Of a DNA stretch of 64,000 bases, positions 37,635 to 46,288 are shown piece after piece. Both the position numbers and the translations under genes were made by a program. The notes below the pieces were generated by a model that had not been told where the DNA came from, ran no database searches, and saw nothing but the letters and a program-made list of their open reading frames with translations. This DNA is from Phycisphaeraceae bacterium (GTDB taxonomy: Bacteria > Planctomycetota > Phycisphaerae > Phycisphaerales > SM1A02): the NCBI GenBank assembly GCA_019636735.1, contig JAHBWY010000002.1, positions 186,001-250,000 on the forward strand, read 5' to 3'. Each line of letters begins with the position of its first letter. The first letter of the stretch is position 1.

Positions 37635-38243
37635 GTGGCCATCAAGACCGAACGCTTCATCGATCCCTTCGATTCATCATCGGAGCGTCGCAGCGCGTGG
37701 CGCTTCGGCATGTGGCTCTTCGTCGTGGTCGTGGGCATGGTCTTTGCTTCGGCCATCCTGGGGTACATGGTGGTGCGCCTCGGTGAAGGCGTCGGAGCGG
37801 AGTGGCGCCCGCCGGGTGCGCCGGGAGTTCCCCGCCTCTTCGTCATGTCGACGCTGCTGGTCGGGCTGATCAGCGCCGCGCATGTGATGGCGCTACGCGC
37901 AGCTCGGAGCGGCACGGCGCTTGGTGCCGGGCGCTGGATGATGACGGCCTCGATCGGTGCGCTCCTCTTCCTGGTCGTCCAGGTGATCGCCTGGTGGGAG
38001 CTGATCGCCGCGAATCTGCGCATGGATGCGTCGCTCTATGCCTACACGCTCTTCGTCCTCACCGGCCTTCACGCGCTTCATGTGATCGGCGGCATGCCCT
38101 CTCTGGCGCTGACCACGCATCGCGCCATGCAGGGGCGCTATCGCGCCGACGACACCGTCGGCATCGAGCTCTCGGGGCTCTACTGGCACACGCTCGCCAT
38201 CGCGTGGATCGCTCTTTACGCCGTGCTCTGGTTCGGAAGCTGA
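37635..38243 (+). CDS. Second heme-copper oxidase subunit III-like protein
   Basis: This 202-residue protein has five hydrophobic helices and the subunit III signatures RFGMWLFVVVVGMVFAS and YWHTLAIAWIALYAVLW. It lacks the long insertion of the ctaE product and is close to the length of short subunit III proteins. It starts at a GTG with GGAAGGGG about 10 bases upstream, 51 bp after subunit IV, and is the last gene of the cluster. A second subunit III-like gene at this position may give an alternative or additional subunit. It ends 7 bp before the convergent DUF3179 gene, so no terminator is visible. Confidence 0.88.
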   Translation: MAIKTERFIDPFDSSSERRSAWRFGMWLFVVVVGMVFASAILGYMVVRLGEGVGAEWRPPGAPGVPRLFVMSTLLVGLISAAHVMALRAARSGTALGAGRWMMTASIGALLFLVVQVIAWWELIAANLRMDASLYAYTLFVLTGLHALHVIGGMPSLALTTHRAMQGRYRADDTVGIELSGLYWHTLAIAWIALYAVLWFGS

Positions 38244-38250
38244 GAGCGCC

Positions 38251-39399
38251 TCACCGCGACGGATCGGCCGCCGCGCTCTCCTCGGGGCGCGTGATGACCT
38301 CGATCTGCGCGTCGGGGTGGAAGGCGCGCCACACGAACCAGAGCGACGGAACAGTCATGAGCGGGTCGCCGTCAAACGGCTCAAGGCGAGCGCCCGCAGG
38401 CTCTCCCGGTGCGTGCGCGGCGGTCACCTCCGCGCGAAGTCGCAGACCGTCGACCTCGATCTCGCCCGAGTCGCTCCGCCCGAGCGCCACGCGAATGCGC
38501 TCGGTCGGCAGCACCATCCATTTCGAGGCGTCGCGCGGGTCGCGGAGCGCGACCACGGGTGCCTTGCGGGCGAGGGCCGGCGTCTCCTGCGGCGATGATG
38601 GCGCCGGCGGCATGGGAAAGAGAAAGGAGTTGTTCGTGAAGTAGCGCGTGTAGCTGGTGCTCGCGTAGCGACGCCCGAGCGCGGGATCACCATCGATGAT
38701 CTCGCTGTGGGGGTGGCGAGCAAGCCACGCCGCCCAGGTGGTGATGACAACGCCGGGCAGTGGTTCGAGCGGCGTTCCCGCAAGTGGTCCAGCAATCGCT
38801 TCCATCGAGAGCTGGCCCCACAGGCTGGGAGACTCCGTGTCGCGGTCATAGAACACCAGGTTCGATCGATCGAGCAGACCGCTCACGCCGAACCGCCGCG
38901 TGCGCTCCCCGATGCGTCGGGAGAAGACCGCTGCGGCATCACCCAGCGGGCTGTAGGTGACCACGATCGGCACTCCGGCGATCTCGTCATTCACCACTTC
39001 GTGACCATTGAGCACGCGAAGCGGATACGCGCGGGCGATGCCATCCACCACCACGCCGAGCACCCGGTCCGTGCTGACCACGAGCTTGCGGCGCCGCTGC
39101 GTGTTGATGGTGGGAATCTCCCGGCCGTCGAGAACCACGGGATTGTCGAGCGCCGGCAATCCGTCGCGCGCCATGCCGCTGGCAACAAAGGTCTCGCGCG
39201 GCACGCGCAGGTTCGAGAGATCAAAGCCGTAGCTCTCGACCGAAGTGCCATCGCCCACGCGACCGCGCCCCGACCAGACGCCGACGAGTGACCAGAGGAC
39301 GATGCCCACCACGAGCAGCAGTGCCGCGACGATGGCCCAGCCGCCGGAGGCGAAGGTCAGTCGCGCGGGCCCGCCGGGAGCAGGTGTGACGCCGCTCAT
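38251..39399 (-). CDS. DUF3179 domain-containing membrane-anchored protein
   Basis: This 382-residue protein has one N-terminal membrane helix (about residues 19-43) and a DUF3179 domain with family landmarks AYPLRVLNGHEVVND, VTYSPLGDAAAVFSR, NLVFYDRDTESPSLW and LPGVVITTWAAW. The function of DUF3179 is not established. The ATG overlaps the ctaB stop by ATGA, so the gene is co-translated with the heme O synthase. That makes a role in heme or copper handling for the oxidase plausible but unproven. No heme or copper motif stands out. Confidence 0.88.
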   Translation of the reverse strand: MSGVTPAPGGPARLTFASGGWAIVAALLLVVGIVLWSLVGVWSGRGRVGDGTSVESYGFDLSNLRVPRETFVASGMARDGLPALDNPVVLDGREIPTINTQRRRKLVVSTDRVLGVVVDGIARAYPLRVLNGHEVVNDEIAGVPIVVTYSPLGDAAAVFSRRIGERTRRFGVSGLLDRSNLVFYDRDTESPSLWGQLSMEAIAGPLAGTPLEPLPGVVITTWAAWLARHPHSEIIDGDPALGRRYASTSYTRYFTNNSFLFPMPPAPSSPQETPALARKAPVVALRDPRDASKWMVLPTERIRVALGRSDSGEIEVDGLRLRAEVTAAHAPGEPAGARLEPFDGDPLMTVPSLWFVWRAFHPDAQIEVITRPEESAAADPSR

Positions 39400-40442
39400 G
39401 GCGCCGGCACATCAACGGCGAAGGACGACCCGCCTCGCAGCGCGGCGTGGGGACCCACTGGACCTCGGTCAGCCACCAGCAGAATGAGCAGCAAGGGCAG
39501 ATAGACGATGCTGCCGATGAAGACTGCCCGCGCCGCCGCAGTCGTCCGCGAGATTCTGAAGCGAACTGCGAGCGCACTCAGCCAGAGCCCGAGCAGCAGC
39601 GAACCCGCGGCGAACCACCAGCCCGCGACACCGAACATGGTGGCGAGGAGCGCCACGGGAATGAGGAGCAGCGAGGTGAGGAGTACGATCTCCGCAGTCG
39701 TGCGCCCGCTGGCATCGAGCACGGGCAGCATGGCGAAGCCACCGCGTCGATAGTCATCGCGATAGATCCACGCGAGGGCGAAGAAGTGGGGGATCTGCCA
39801 GACGAAGAGGATGGCGCCGAGGATCCATGCGCCGGGCTCGAGGGAGCCGGTCGCCGCAGCCCAGCCGATCATGGGTGGCGTGGCGCCGGTGATCGCGCCG
39901 ATCAGAGTGTTGAAGGTCGTGAGTGGCTTGAGGGGCGTGTAGAGCAGGATGTAGAGCAGGATTGTGAAGAGCGTGAGCCCCGCCGCCAGGAGGTTGCCGA
40001 AGAGGGCGACCATCGAAACGCCGAGGTACGCCGCCACGACACCGACAACGAAGACCACGACGGGTGAGACGGCGCCTGCGGGCAATGGTCGTCCGCGCGT
40101 CCGCACCATCAGGCCATCTCGTCGCGTCTCAATGAGCTGATTGAGCATCGCTGCTGCTGCGGCGGCCAGGGCCGTGCCGAGCACCGTGCCCATGAAGGCA
40201 AGCCACGCTCGGTCGGGGGTCGGCGCCGCCGCGTAGCCCACCGCCGTCGTCAAGACGACCAGCGCGCTGAGTCGCGCTTTCGAGAGCGCCGCCCACACTG
40301 AAAGGAAGCGTCGCTCGCTTCGCTGCGCATCAGCGGCGTCGAGATTGGCAGCGAGCGGCGCGGCACCAATCAGTTCCACGGTGCCATCGCGCGGCGAGCC
40401 CGGAGCTTGCATCGGCGCAGAAGTGGAGGTGGCGCTGGTCAT
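39396..40442 (-). CDS. ctaB: Protoheme IX farnesyltransferase (heme O synthase)
   Basis: CtaB attaches a farnesyl chain to heme B to make heme O, the substrate of CtaA. The 348-residue protein has about nine helices. The prenyl-diphosphate-binding motif reads MLNQLIETRRDGLMVRT then RGRPLP, where the first Asp of the usual D-x3-D pair is Glu. A second loop has YRDDYRRGGFAML. The start is the ATG at 40442. A further in-frame ATG at 40508 would overlap the ctaA start codon on the other strand and is less likely. It is divergent from ctaA and overlaps DUF3179. Confidence 0.93.
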   Translation of the reverse strand: MTSATSTSAPMQAPGSPRDGTVELIGAAPLAANLDAADAQRSERRFLSVWAALSKARLSALVVLTTAVGYAAAPTPDRAWLAFMGTVLGTALAAAAAAMLNQLIETRRDGLMVRTRGRPLPAGAVSPVVVFVVGVVAAYLGVSMVALFGNLLAAGLTLFTILLYILLYTPLKPLTTFNTLIGAITGATPPMIGWAAATGSLEPGAWILGAILFVWQIPHFFALAWIYRDDYRRGGFAMLPVLDASGRTTAEIVLLTSLLLIPVALLATMFGVAGWWFAAGSLLLGLWLSALAVRFRISRTTAAARAVFIGSIVYLPLLLILLVADRGPVGPHAALRGGSSFAVDVPAP

Positions 40443-40492
40443 GGGGCGGCGCAGGGGAGTTGGCGAGGCCGTCAGCGGTCGCGGAGGATGCT

Positions 40493-40499
40493 TAGTATA
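40493..40499. promoter_or_regulatory. Overlapping -10-like elements between ctaB and ctaA
   Basis: TAGTAT (40493-40498, plus) and TATACT (40499-40494, minus) overlap almost completely, so one site could serve both directions. For ctaA the predicted start of transcription would fall at or next to the ATG (40507), implying a leaderless message. No good -35 was found on either strand. Confidence 0.35.
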
Positions 40500-40506
40500 G
40501 GAATCC

Positions 40507-42210
40507 ATGCTCTCCAATCCGACCATCCTGGTGCTTGTGGCTCTGTTTGCGGCGCTGGCCGTCCTTGCCCTCGCCTCGAGGGTGCGCGTGATCAATCTCG
40601 CGCTGGGCTTTGGAAGTGCCGTCGGCATGTGGGCCTGTGGCTACGCCGCCATGACGGCTCCAGGCTTCATCGCGGGCGAGATCATCTTCATCCTGAGTCT
40701 TCTCGTGATCGTCGCCGCGGGATTCATCGCCGCCCGTCACGGCGGGCCGCTCGCCTCCGGCATGGTCGTCGGACTTGTCTGCGCCGCCGTCAATCTGCTG
40801 GTCGTGGGTGGTCTCCTGGGCGGCAAGCCCTCAATCTCGCTCCTCGTCGAGCGCCATGGTCAGCGCGAGGAGATCCCGCTCTTCGTCATTGAACCCGAGG
40901 CGGGTCAGGCGATCGAGCTCGGTCTCCTGTTGGAGGCGGCGCCATCGGGCCAGATCTCGGGCCTGCGGGTGATGGCCGTCGCACCACGATCGAGCGCCGA
41001 GAATTCGCACCTCCAGGCGGGCGATCTCATCCTGAGAATCGATGGGCATGAGGCTCAGTCGCGCGAGCAACTGGCCGAGGCGGCGCACGCCGCTCTCGAG
41101 CGCGGTGCAACAACTCGAACGCAGGGAGGGCCGTGGATCATCGGGCTCTTCCTTGTGTCCGGCGTGCTCGGATGGGTGGGTGATCGCATCGGTCGGCGAC
41201 GCAGCGGCACGCCACTCTCGAACCCCGCCATGCTCTTTGCATGCGTCGCCGCGTCAGCCATCCTCCTGCTGCTCATCACCGGTGGATTGGTCACCGGCAT
41301 GAAGGCGGGTCTCGCCGTGCCAGACTGGCCCAGCAGCTTCGGCCACAACATGCTGCTCTATCCGCTCAGCGCGATGACGGGCGGTGTGTACTACGAGCAT
41401 GCGCATCGTCTCTTCGGTATGCTGGTTGGTGTCACCACGCTCGTTCTGGTGGGCGTCGTCTTCAGGAGCGAGTCCCGAGTTTCAGTTCGCGTGCTGGCGA
41501 TCGCCCTGCTTCTCGCCGTGGTGGTTCAGGGGCTGCTTGGAGCGCTGCGCGTGACGGGTGGCTTCTCGATGAGCGAGCATCGCGCCGATCATGAGCCGAG
41601 CCTGGTGCTCGGGATCGTGCATGGCGTGATGGGGCAGGGGATTCTCGCGGGAACCGTCGTGCTGGCCGCCATGCTCTCCTCGGGCTGGAGGCGCTTGCCA
41701 GCGGCGCAGGCGATCCCGGGAGGCGGAACCATGCGCGGCTTCAGCATCGTGCTCATTGCGCTGCTCATCATGCAGCTCATTCTCGGCGCCTGCTATCGAC
41801 ACCTCTCGGTGCGGCCGACCGAGGACGCGCCGGGCTCGGGCCCGCTCTGGGCGCTGCATGGGCACATCACGATGGCGGCGGTCATTCTCATCCTCGTGCT
41901 CATGACTGGCTTCCGCGCGAAGGCCTTCGGTCGCGACGGACGAGTGCCGATTCTCCCGGGCCTAGGCCGCGTGCTGCACGCGGTGGTGGGCGTGCAGATC
42001 CTGCTTGGAATCGGCGCGCTCGTTGTAGTCCTGACGCGACGCGGGCCAGCGATTCCTTCTTGGGAAGTGATTGTGACCACGGCACACCAGGCGACGGGCG
42101 CGGTTCTCCTCGCGGTGGCAGCGCTTCTCGCGGCATGGAGCTGGCGCCTCGTGCGCGGCTCAAGTGCAACGCTCCCCGCGGTCAGGGCTCCATCACCAGC
42201 GTCGGCTTGA
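40507..42210 (+). CDS. ctaA: Heme A synthase (COX15/CtaA) with N-terminal membrane and PDZ-like extension
   Basis: CtaA oxidises heme O to heme A in the membrane. The 567-residue protein is about 230 residues longer than usual. The C-terminal CtaA core (about residues 235-560) shows VTGMKAGLAVPDWP, EHAHRLFGMLVG, HGVMGQGILAG, WALHGHITMA and TAHQATGAVLL, supplying the four conserved His residues. Before it lie three or four membrane helices (about 5-110) and a soluble segment (about 130-205) with RSSAENSHLQAGDLILRIDG, a PDZ-domain signature. The last 29 bp overlap the convergent downstream gene. The extension suggests regulated or complex-bound heme A synthesis. Confidence 0.9.
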   Translation: MLSNPTILVLVALFAALAVLALASRVRVINLALGFGSAVGMWACGYAAMTAPGFIAGEIIFILSLLVIVAAGFIAARHGGPLASGMVVGLVCAAVNLLVVGGLLGGKPSISLLVERHGQREEIPLFVIEPEAGQAIELGLLLEAAPSGQISGLRVMAVAPRSSAENSHLQAGDLILRIDGHEAQSREQLAEAAHAALERGATTRTQGGPWIIGLFLVSGVLGWVGDRIGRRRSGTPLSNPAMLFACVAASAILLLLITGGLVTGMKAGLAVPDWPSSFGHNMLLYPLSAMTGGVYYEHAHRLFGMLVGVTTLVLVGVVFRSESRVSVRVLAIALLLAVVVQGLLGALRVTGGFSMSEHRADHEPSLVLGIVHGVMGQGILAGTVVLAAMLSSGWRRLPAAQAIPGGGTMRGFSIVLIALLIMQLILGACYRHLSVRPTEDAPGSGPLWALHGHITMAAVILILVLMTGFRAKAFGRDGRVPILPGLGRVLHAVVGVQILLGIGALVVVLTRRGPAIPSWEVIVTTAHQATGAVLLAVAALLAAWSWRLVRGSSATLPAVRAPSPASA

Positions 42211-43612
42211 TCGCTTCCTGAAGCGCCAGAAGCAGATAGGCCGTCGCGAGTTCGGGGTTCGCCTCCATCCAGCGTTCGGCGCTGTTGCGGAAGCTGCCGT
42301 CGGCGGATTGCATGCCGACGATCGTGTCGATGAGTTCGTCTCGCCAGTCGTGTTCGGTGCCGCTTGAGTCGGTGATCATGCGCTGCCCCGAGGCTCGCAA
42401 GGCGCGCGCCATTGCATGGAGGTAGTAGTAGTGACCCTCGAGTCCCATGCCGGGGTTCTCCTTGAAGGTCCAGTGGCGCGAGATCCACTCGAGCGCAGAG
42501 CGGACTCTCGGGTCATCCTCGGTCAATCCCGCGTGCAGCAGGCTCTTGAAGCCTGCGTAGGTCATGCTTCCATAGCTTCGCAGTGAGCGGGGCTGTCCCG
42601 GCGGGAGTTTCTCGCCGGCCCGCCCTTCACCGGCAGCGCCGCTCGCCATGCTCTCGCCGCCGTTGGCCGGCGTGTAGACCATGCCACCATCGCGCGAGCC
42701 ATCTTCGGCCCACGCTGCCGAGTTGAATTCAGGCAGATTCTGGCAGCGCGTCACGAAGATGAGCGCCTTCTGCACCGACGGGTCGGTCGCGTCAACACCG
42801 GCGTCGCGCAGTGCATCAAGGAAGAACTGGGTGTTGCTCAAGTCGGGGCGACGGCTGTTGCCATAGCCGGCGCCGCCGAACCAATCGCGATCGGGCCCGA
42901 TCCCCTGCGCCTGGTCCCACTGCTTCGACTTGAGCCAGGTGACCATCTCGACGACCCACTCCCGGGTTCGAGCACTGCCCACCGAGGCGAGACCCATCGT
43001 CATCGCCGACGCGGCATAGTTGCCCAGCGCCCCAGATGAGTCGGGGTCGAATGTCCCGTCGGGCCACGCGCGGCGACGGAGGTACTCGATCGCGCGAGCG
43101 AGCGCCGGATCACTCTCGACATCGATGCCGTTCTGGGCGAAGGCCTTGATGACCAGACCCGTGATCGCAAGCGACGCAGCGAACGAAGGTCTGACCTGAT
43201 CGGTGCCAGCGCCCGCCGTTCCCTCCATCCACCCGCCGTTTGGCCCCTGCACGCTTCGCAGCCAAGTGAGACCCCGATCGATCGCCGCCGTTGTTCGCTC
43301 GAAGCGCTCTCGGTCGATGGGCACCTGCTCCGCGCTTCCGGCGACCCGGTGGACCACGGGGGGCAGGAGCGCCACCCGCCCCGGCGGTTCAGGCACGGCA
43401 AGGCGGGTGATCCGAGCCGGGTCGACGAGGGTGCCGGGTTCGCCCCCGGTGGGGGCGGTGACCTCTCGGCGGACCTCGGGGGGAAGCGGCACGCTTTGCT
43501 GGACGAACCTGTCCGGGATTGCCCCAGGCTGTTCCGGGGAGGTGGACTGGACCCAGCCAGCGGAAAGAAGGGCCATCGAGAGGGGGGCAGAGAGAAGGAG
43601 CGGCATGGGCAT
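42182..43612 (-). CDS. Exported prenyltransferase/squalene-oxidase repeat protein
   Basis: The protein has 476 residues from the ATG at 43612 (ATG 43606 is equivalent). It has a signal peptide (LLLSAPLSMALLSAGW), a Pro-rich linker and an alpha-toroid of squalene-cyclase-like repeats. Typical repeat cores are GLTWLRSVQGPNGGW, AIEYLRRRAWPDGTF, ALIFVTRCQN and MQSADGSFRN. The fold is shared with prenyltransferases and terpenoid cyclases. However, the exported location and lack of the DxDD cyclase motif argue against a hopene cyclase. Similar planctomycete proteins have no known function. Its 3' end overlaps ctaA by 29 bp in convergent orientation. Confidence 0.85.
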   Translation of the reverse strand: MPMPLLLSAPLSMALLSAGWVQSTSPEQPGAIPDRFVQQSVPLPPEVRREVTAPTGGEPGTLVDPARITRLAVPEPPGRVALLPPVVHRVAGSAEQVPIDRERFERTTAAIDRGLTWLRSVQGPNGGWMEGTAGAGTDQVRPSFAASLAITGLVIKAFAQNGIDVESDPALARAIEYLRRRAWPDGTFDPDSSGALGNYAASAMTMGLASVGSARTREWVVEMVTWLKSKQWDQAQGIGPDRDWFGGAGYGNSRRPDLSNTQFFLDALRDAGVDATDPSVQKALIFVTRCQNLPEFNSAAWAEDGSRDGGMVYTPANGGESMASGAAGEGRAGEKLPPGQPRSLRSYGSMTYAGFKSLLHAGLTEDDPRVRSALEWISRHWTFKENPGMGLEGHYYYLHAMARALRASGQRMITDSSGTEHDWRDELIDTIVGMQSADGSFRNSAERWMEANPELATAYLLLALQEAIKPTLVMEP

Positions 43613-43897
43613 TTGGGGATGGGGGGACAAGATTCCGAGAAGAACTACTCCTTGGGTCAACATAACGCCTGAAGGGAAGGCAGTTCCGTTGAATTCGCGG
43701 CGTGGCCTGGTGTTCGTGCTGGACTCCACGATGGCCGGCGACAGACTTCCCGCGTCCGTGGATCCGGACGGCCAGCAATGGGCGACCTAGGTGCGTCCTC
43801 CCTTGTCATCCGTGCGTATTCTCGGTCAGTTCCTCGAGGCTCAACGCGAATGGCCTCGAGACCGTTTTATCCCCTTTTTCAGAGGAGTCCAAGGAAG

Positions 43898-45952
43898 ATG
43901 AGGTTCTGTACCACCCTCGCCGCTCTGGGCGTCGCGACGATCGTTGCCGCGTCGACTGCCGGAGCACAAACTCAGATCTTCGGATCCGGCGCTGCCGGGC
44001 CGAACTTCTTCAACCCACAGGGCGCCAACGCTGGTGTCCGCGTCTACAACAACTGCTTCGTCGAGCTTCCGCCCAGCGCCACACAGGCGGAGATCACCGA
44101 GGCGCGTCTCACGCTCTTCCGCCTTGCCAATGCACCGGCGGTGAACATCGAGCTCTTCGCGGTCGAAATGACCTTCGATGGCACCGCGTTCAACATTGGT
44201 ACCCAGACGAGCCTTGGTGTGGTGTCCCTGCCTGAGCAGGGCGCGGCAGGCAACTTCACGATCAATGCCATCCCCGCTTCGCCGGTGACACTGACGCTTG
44301 AGACCGTGTCGAACCCTGGCTTGGGCGGCTTCTGGATCGCTTGGAACGAAGTGAGCGGCGCCGTCGGCACCAACCAGCAGGGCGCACGAACCGCGGGTGC
44401 TCCGGCCATCGGTGCCAGCATCAACGGCTTCGGCATGTTCAACTTCAATGGCTCGGGCATCTTCGAGGCGTTCTTTGGATTCGGCGCCGGCGTGCCCGCG
44501 CGCTTCATGGTTGATGTCTTCGGTTCGGTGGTCGGCGGAAGTTCGTGTGTCGGCCCGACTCCGAACTACTTCGAGCCGGAGCCCTGCGGCGACGACTTCA
44601 ACGGCGGCTGCAACTCGCCGCCCTTCACCCCGGTCGACATCATCAGTCCGAACCAGATCATCGCCGGCACCTTCTGGGCCGACGCTGACACGCGCGACAC
44701 CGACTGGTATGAGTTCACCACCACCGAGCCGACGAACCTGACCGTGGAGATCTACTCCGACGGACCAGGCGCGGCGATCCTGGTCGATGCGATCTGCCCG
44801 CCGACGGTCATTGCGGTGACCGGCTTTGGCTGCCCCGGAGTTCTGACCTTCGACTGCCTGCCGGCTGGCACCTATCGGATCGTGGCGCTGATGACCGTGT
44901 TCAACGGTTTCCCCTGCGGATCCGGTGATGTGAACGAGTACACGCTCGTCGTCAGCAATGAACCGGCCGAGTGTGATCCGATCTGTGGCGCTGGCCAGGA
45001 TTGCTGCGAGGTCTCCGAGACCCCGGGCTGCTCCGATGAGATCTGCTGCGACCTCGTCTGCTCGGTCGATTCGTTCTGCTGCCTGATCGCCTGGGACTTC
45101 CTCTGCACGCAGTTGGCCGCCGACTTCTGCGGCCTGCCGTGCCCCGGTATCTGCGAGCTCAGCGGCAATGACTGCTGCGCCGCGGCGACCACCCCCGGCT
45201 GCAGCGATCCAACCTGCTGCGAGTTCATCTGTCTGCTCGATCCCTTCTGCTGCGACACCGCGTGGGATCAGCTCTGCGCCGATCAGGCTCTCGAGTTCTG
45301 CGAGACCTGCACTCCGCCTGAGTGCCCCTTCACCTGCACCGGTACCGCCGAGGGCGAGCCGTGCGGCGAGGACACCAACGGCGGCTGCAACTCGGTCTTC
45401 CCTGTCTTCGGCGTGGTGAACTGCAACGAGACGATCTGTGGTACGGCGTGGGCCTCTGGCGGCACGCGTGACACCGATTGGTATGTCCTCGACCTTGCCG
45501 ATGAGACTGAGATCACCGTGACCATCACCTCGCAGCTCCCGATGGTCATCGGCATCGTGAACACCACGGATTGTGCGACGGCCACCGAGCTCAATCCGTT
45601 CGCGGCCGGTGATTTCTGCGGCACGGCGACCTTCACGGTCACGCTGCCGGCCGGTACGCACTGGGTCTTCGCGGCTCCCGCGGTCTTCAACGGCTTCCCC
45701 TGCGGCAGCGGCAACAACGACTACGCGTTGACCGTGAGCTGTGCAAGCGGGCCCGTCTGCACGGAGAACCCCGACCAGAGCGGCGACGGCTGCGTGAGTG
45801 GTGCGGACATCGCCATCGTGCTCGGCAACTGGAACCCCACCACCCCCGGCACCCCGGGCAGCCCCGGCGATGTGAACTGCGATGGTCTCGTCAGCGGTGC
45901 TGACATCGCGGTGATCCTCGGCGCGTGGCTCACGGGTCCGAACTGCCCGTAA
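43898..45952 (+). CDS. Large secreted Cys-rich protein with two PPC-like domains and dockerin-like tail
   Basis: The protein has 684 residues from the ATG at 43898, with GAGGAG about 10 bases upstream and a clear signal peptide ending ASTAGAQ. A beta-rich N-terminal domain (about 25-215) is unrecognised. Two domains resembling bacterial pre-peptidase C-terminal folds share EPCG-x-D-x-NGGCN and DTDWY and flank two 12-Cys modules (DNA 44972-45130 and 45140-45301). The modules have the pattern CC-x3-C-x5-CC-x3-WD-x2-C. The last 60 residues are two Ca-loop units ending GADIAVILGAWLTGPNCP, nearly identical to the tail of the 48743 gene. It is probably extracellular or surface-held; enzymatic function is not apparent. 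Confidence 0.85.
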   Translation: MRFCTTLAALGVATIVAASTAGAQTQIFGSGAAGPNFFNPQGANAGVRVYNNCFVELPPSATQAEITEARLTLFRLANAPAVNIELFAVEMTFDGTAFNIGTQTSLGVVSLPEQGAAGNFTINAIPASPVTLTLETVSNPGLGGFWIAWNEVSGAVGTNQQGARTAGAPAIGASINGFGMFNFNGSGIFEAFFGFGAGVPARFMVDVFGSVVGGSSCVGPTPNYFEPEPCGDDFNGGCNSPPFTPVDIISPNQIIAGTFWADADTRDTDWYEFTTTEPTNLTVEIYSDGPGAAILVDAICPPTVIAVTGFGCPGVLTFDCLPAGTYRIVALMTVFNGFPCGSGDVNEYTLVVSNEPAECDPICGAGQDCCEVSETPGCSDEICCDLVCSVDSFCCLIAWDFLCTQLAADFCGLPCPGICELSGNDCCAAATTPGCSDPTCCEFICLLDPFCCDTAWDQLCADQALEFCETCTPPECPFTCTGTAEGEPCGEDTNGGCNSVFPVFGVVNCNETICGTAWASGGTRDTDWYVLDLADETEITVTITSQLPMVIGIVNTTDCATATELNPFAAGDFCGTATFTVTLPAGTHWVFAAPAVFNGFPCGSGNNDYALTVSCASGPVCTENPDQSGDGCVSGADIAIVLGNWNPTTPGTPGSPGDVNCDGLVSGADIAVILGAWLTGPNCP

Positions 45953-45989
45953 TCCGGATCTCCAATCCGGTCCACTCCTGTGGAATCAT

Positions 45990-46020
45990 GGGCCCCTCGG
46001 CTTCGGCCGGGGGGCCCTTT
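45990..46020 (+). terminator. TTCG-tetraloop terminator after the Cys-rich gene
   Basis: GGGCCCCTCGGC-TTCG-GCCGGGGGGCCC forms a 12-bp stem (one T-G pair) with a TTCG tetraloop, followed by TTTCTCTT. It lies 37 bp after the stop of the 43898 gene. Confidence 0.88.
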
Positions 46021-46288
46021 CTCTTGCGCCTTGTCTGCGCCCCGCTTGCGCCCCCGCTCTCGCTCGGTCGGGGGCAGTGAACAGCCGCCCTTCGGGGGGC
46101 CGCCGGGCCAATTCCCTTGTTCTTGCGCTGTGTCGGGGGCAGGGTCTGTGTGCATCAGCCGAGGCTTCGCGCGGAAGCCGCTCGATTCATGAGCGAGTTC
46201 GAGCGGAGCGGGGTGCGCAGGCCGTCACGCGCCGCGCTTGGAAGCGTGAGCGCGTCGAGATCCCCGGATCCTCGCCACCGGCGTCAGG
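46021..46288. other. Intergenic stretch with no recognised feature
   Basis: Between the TTCG terminator and the convergent DUF1573 gene, 268 bp hold no plausible gene, repeat or RNA. Short open frames here lack ribosome-binding sites and codon bias. Confidence 0.6.
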
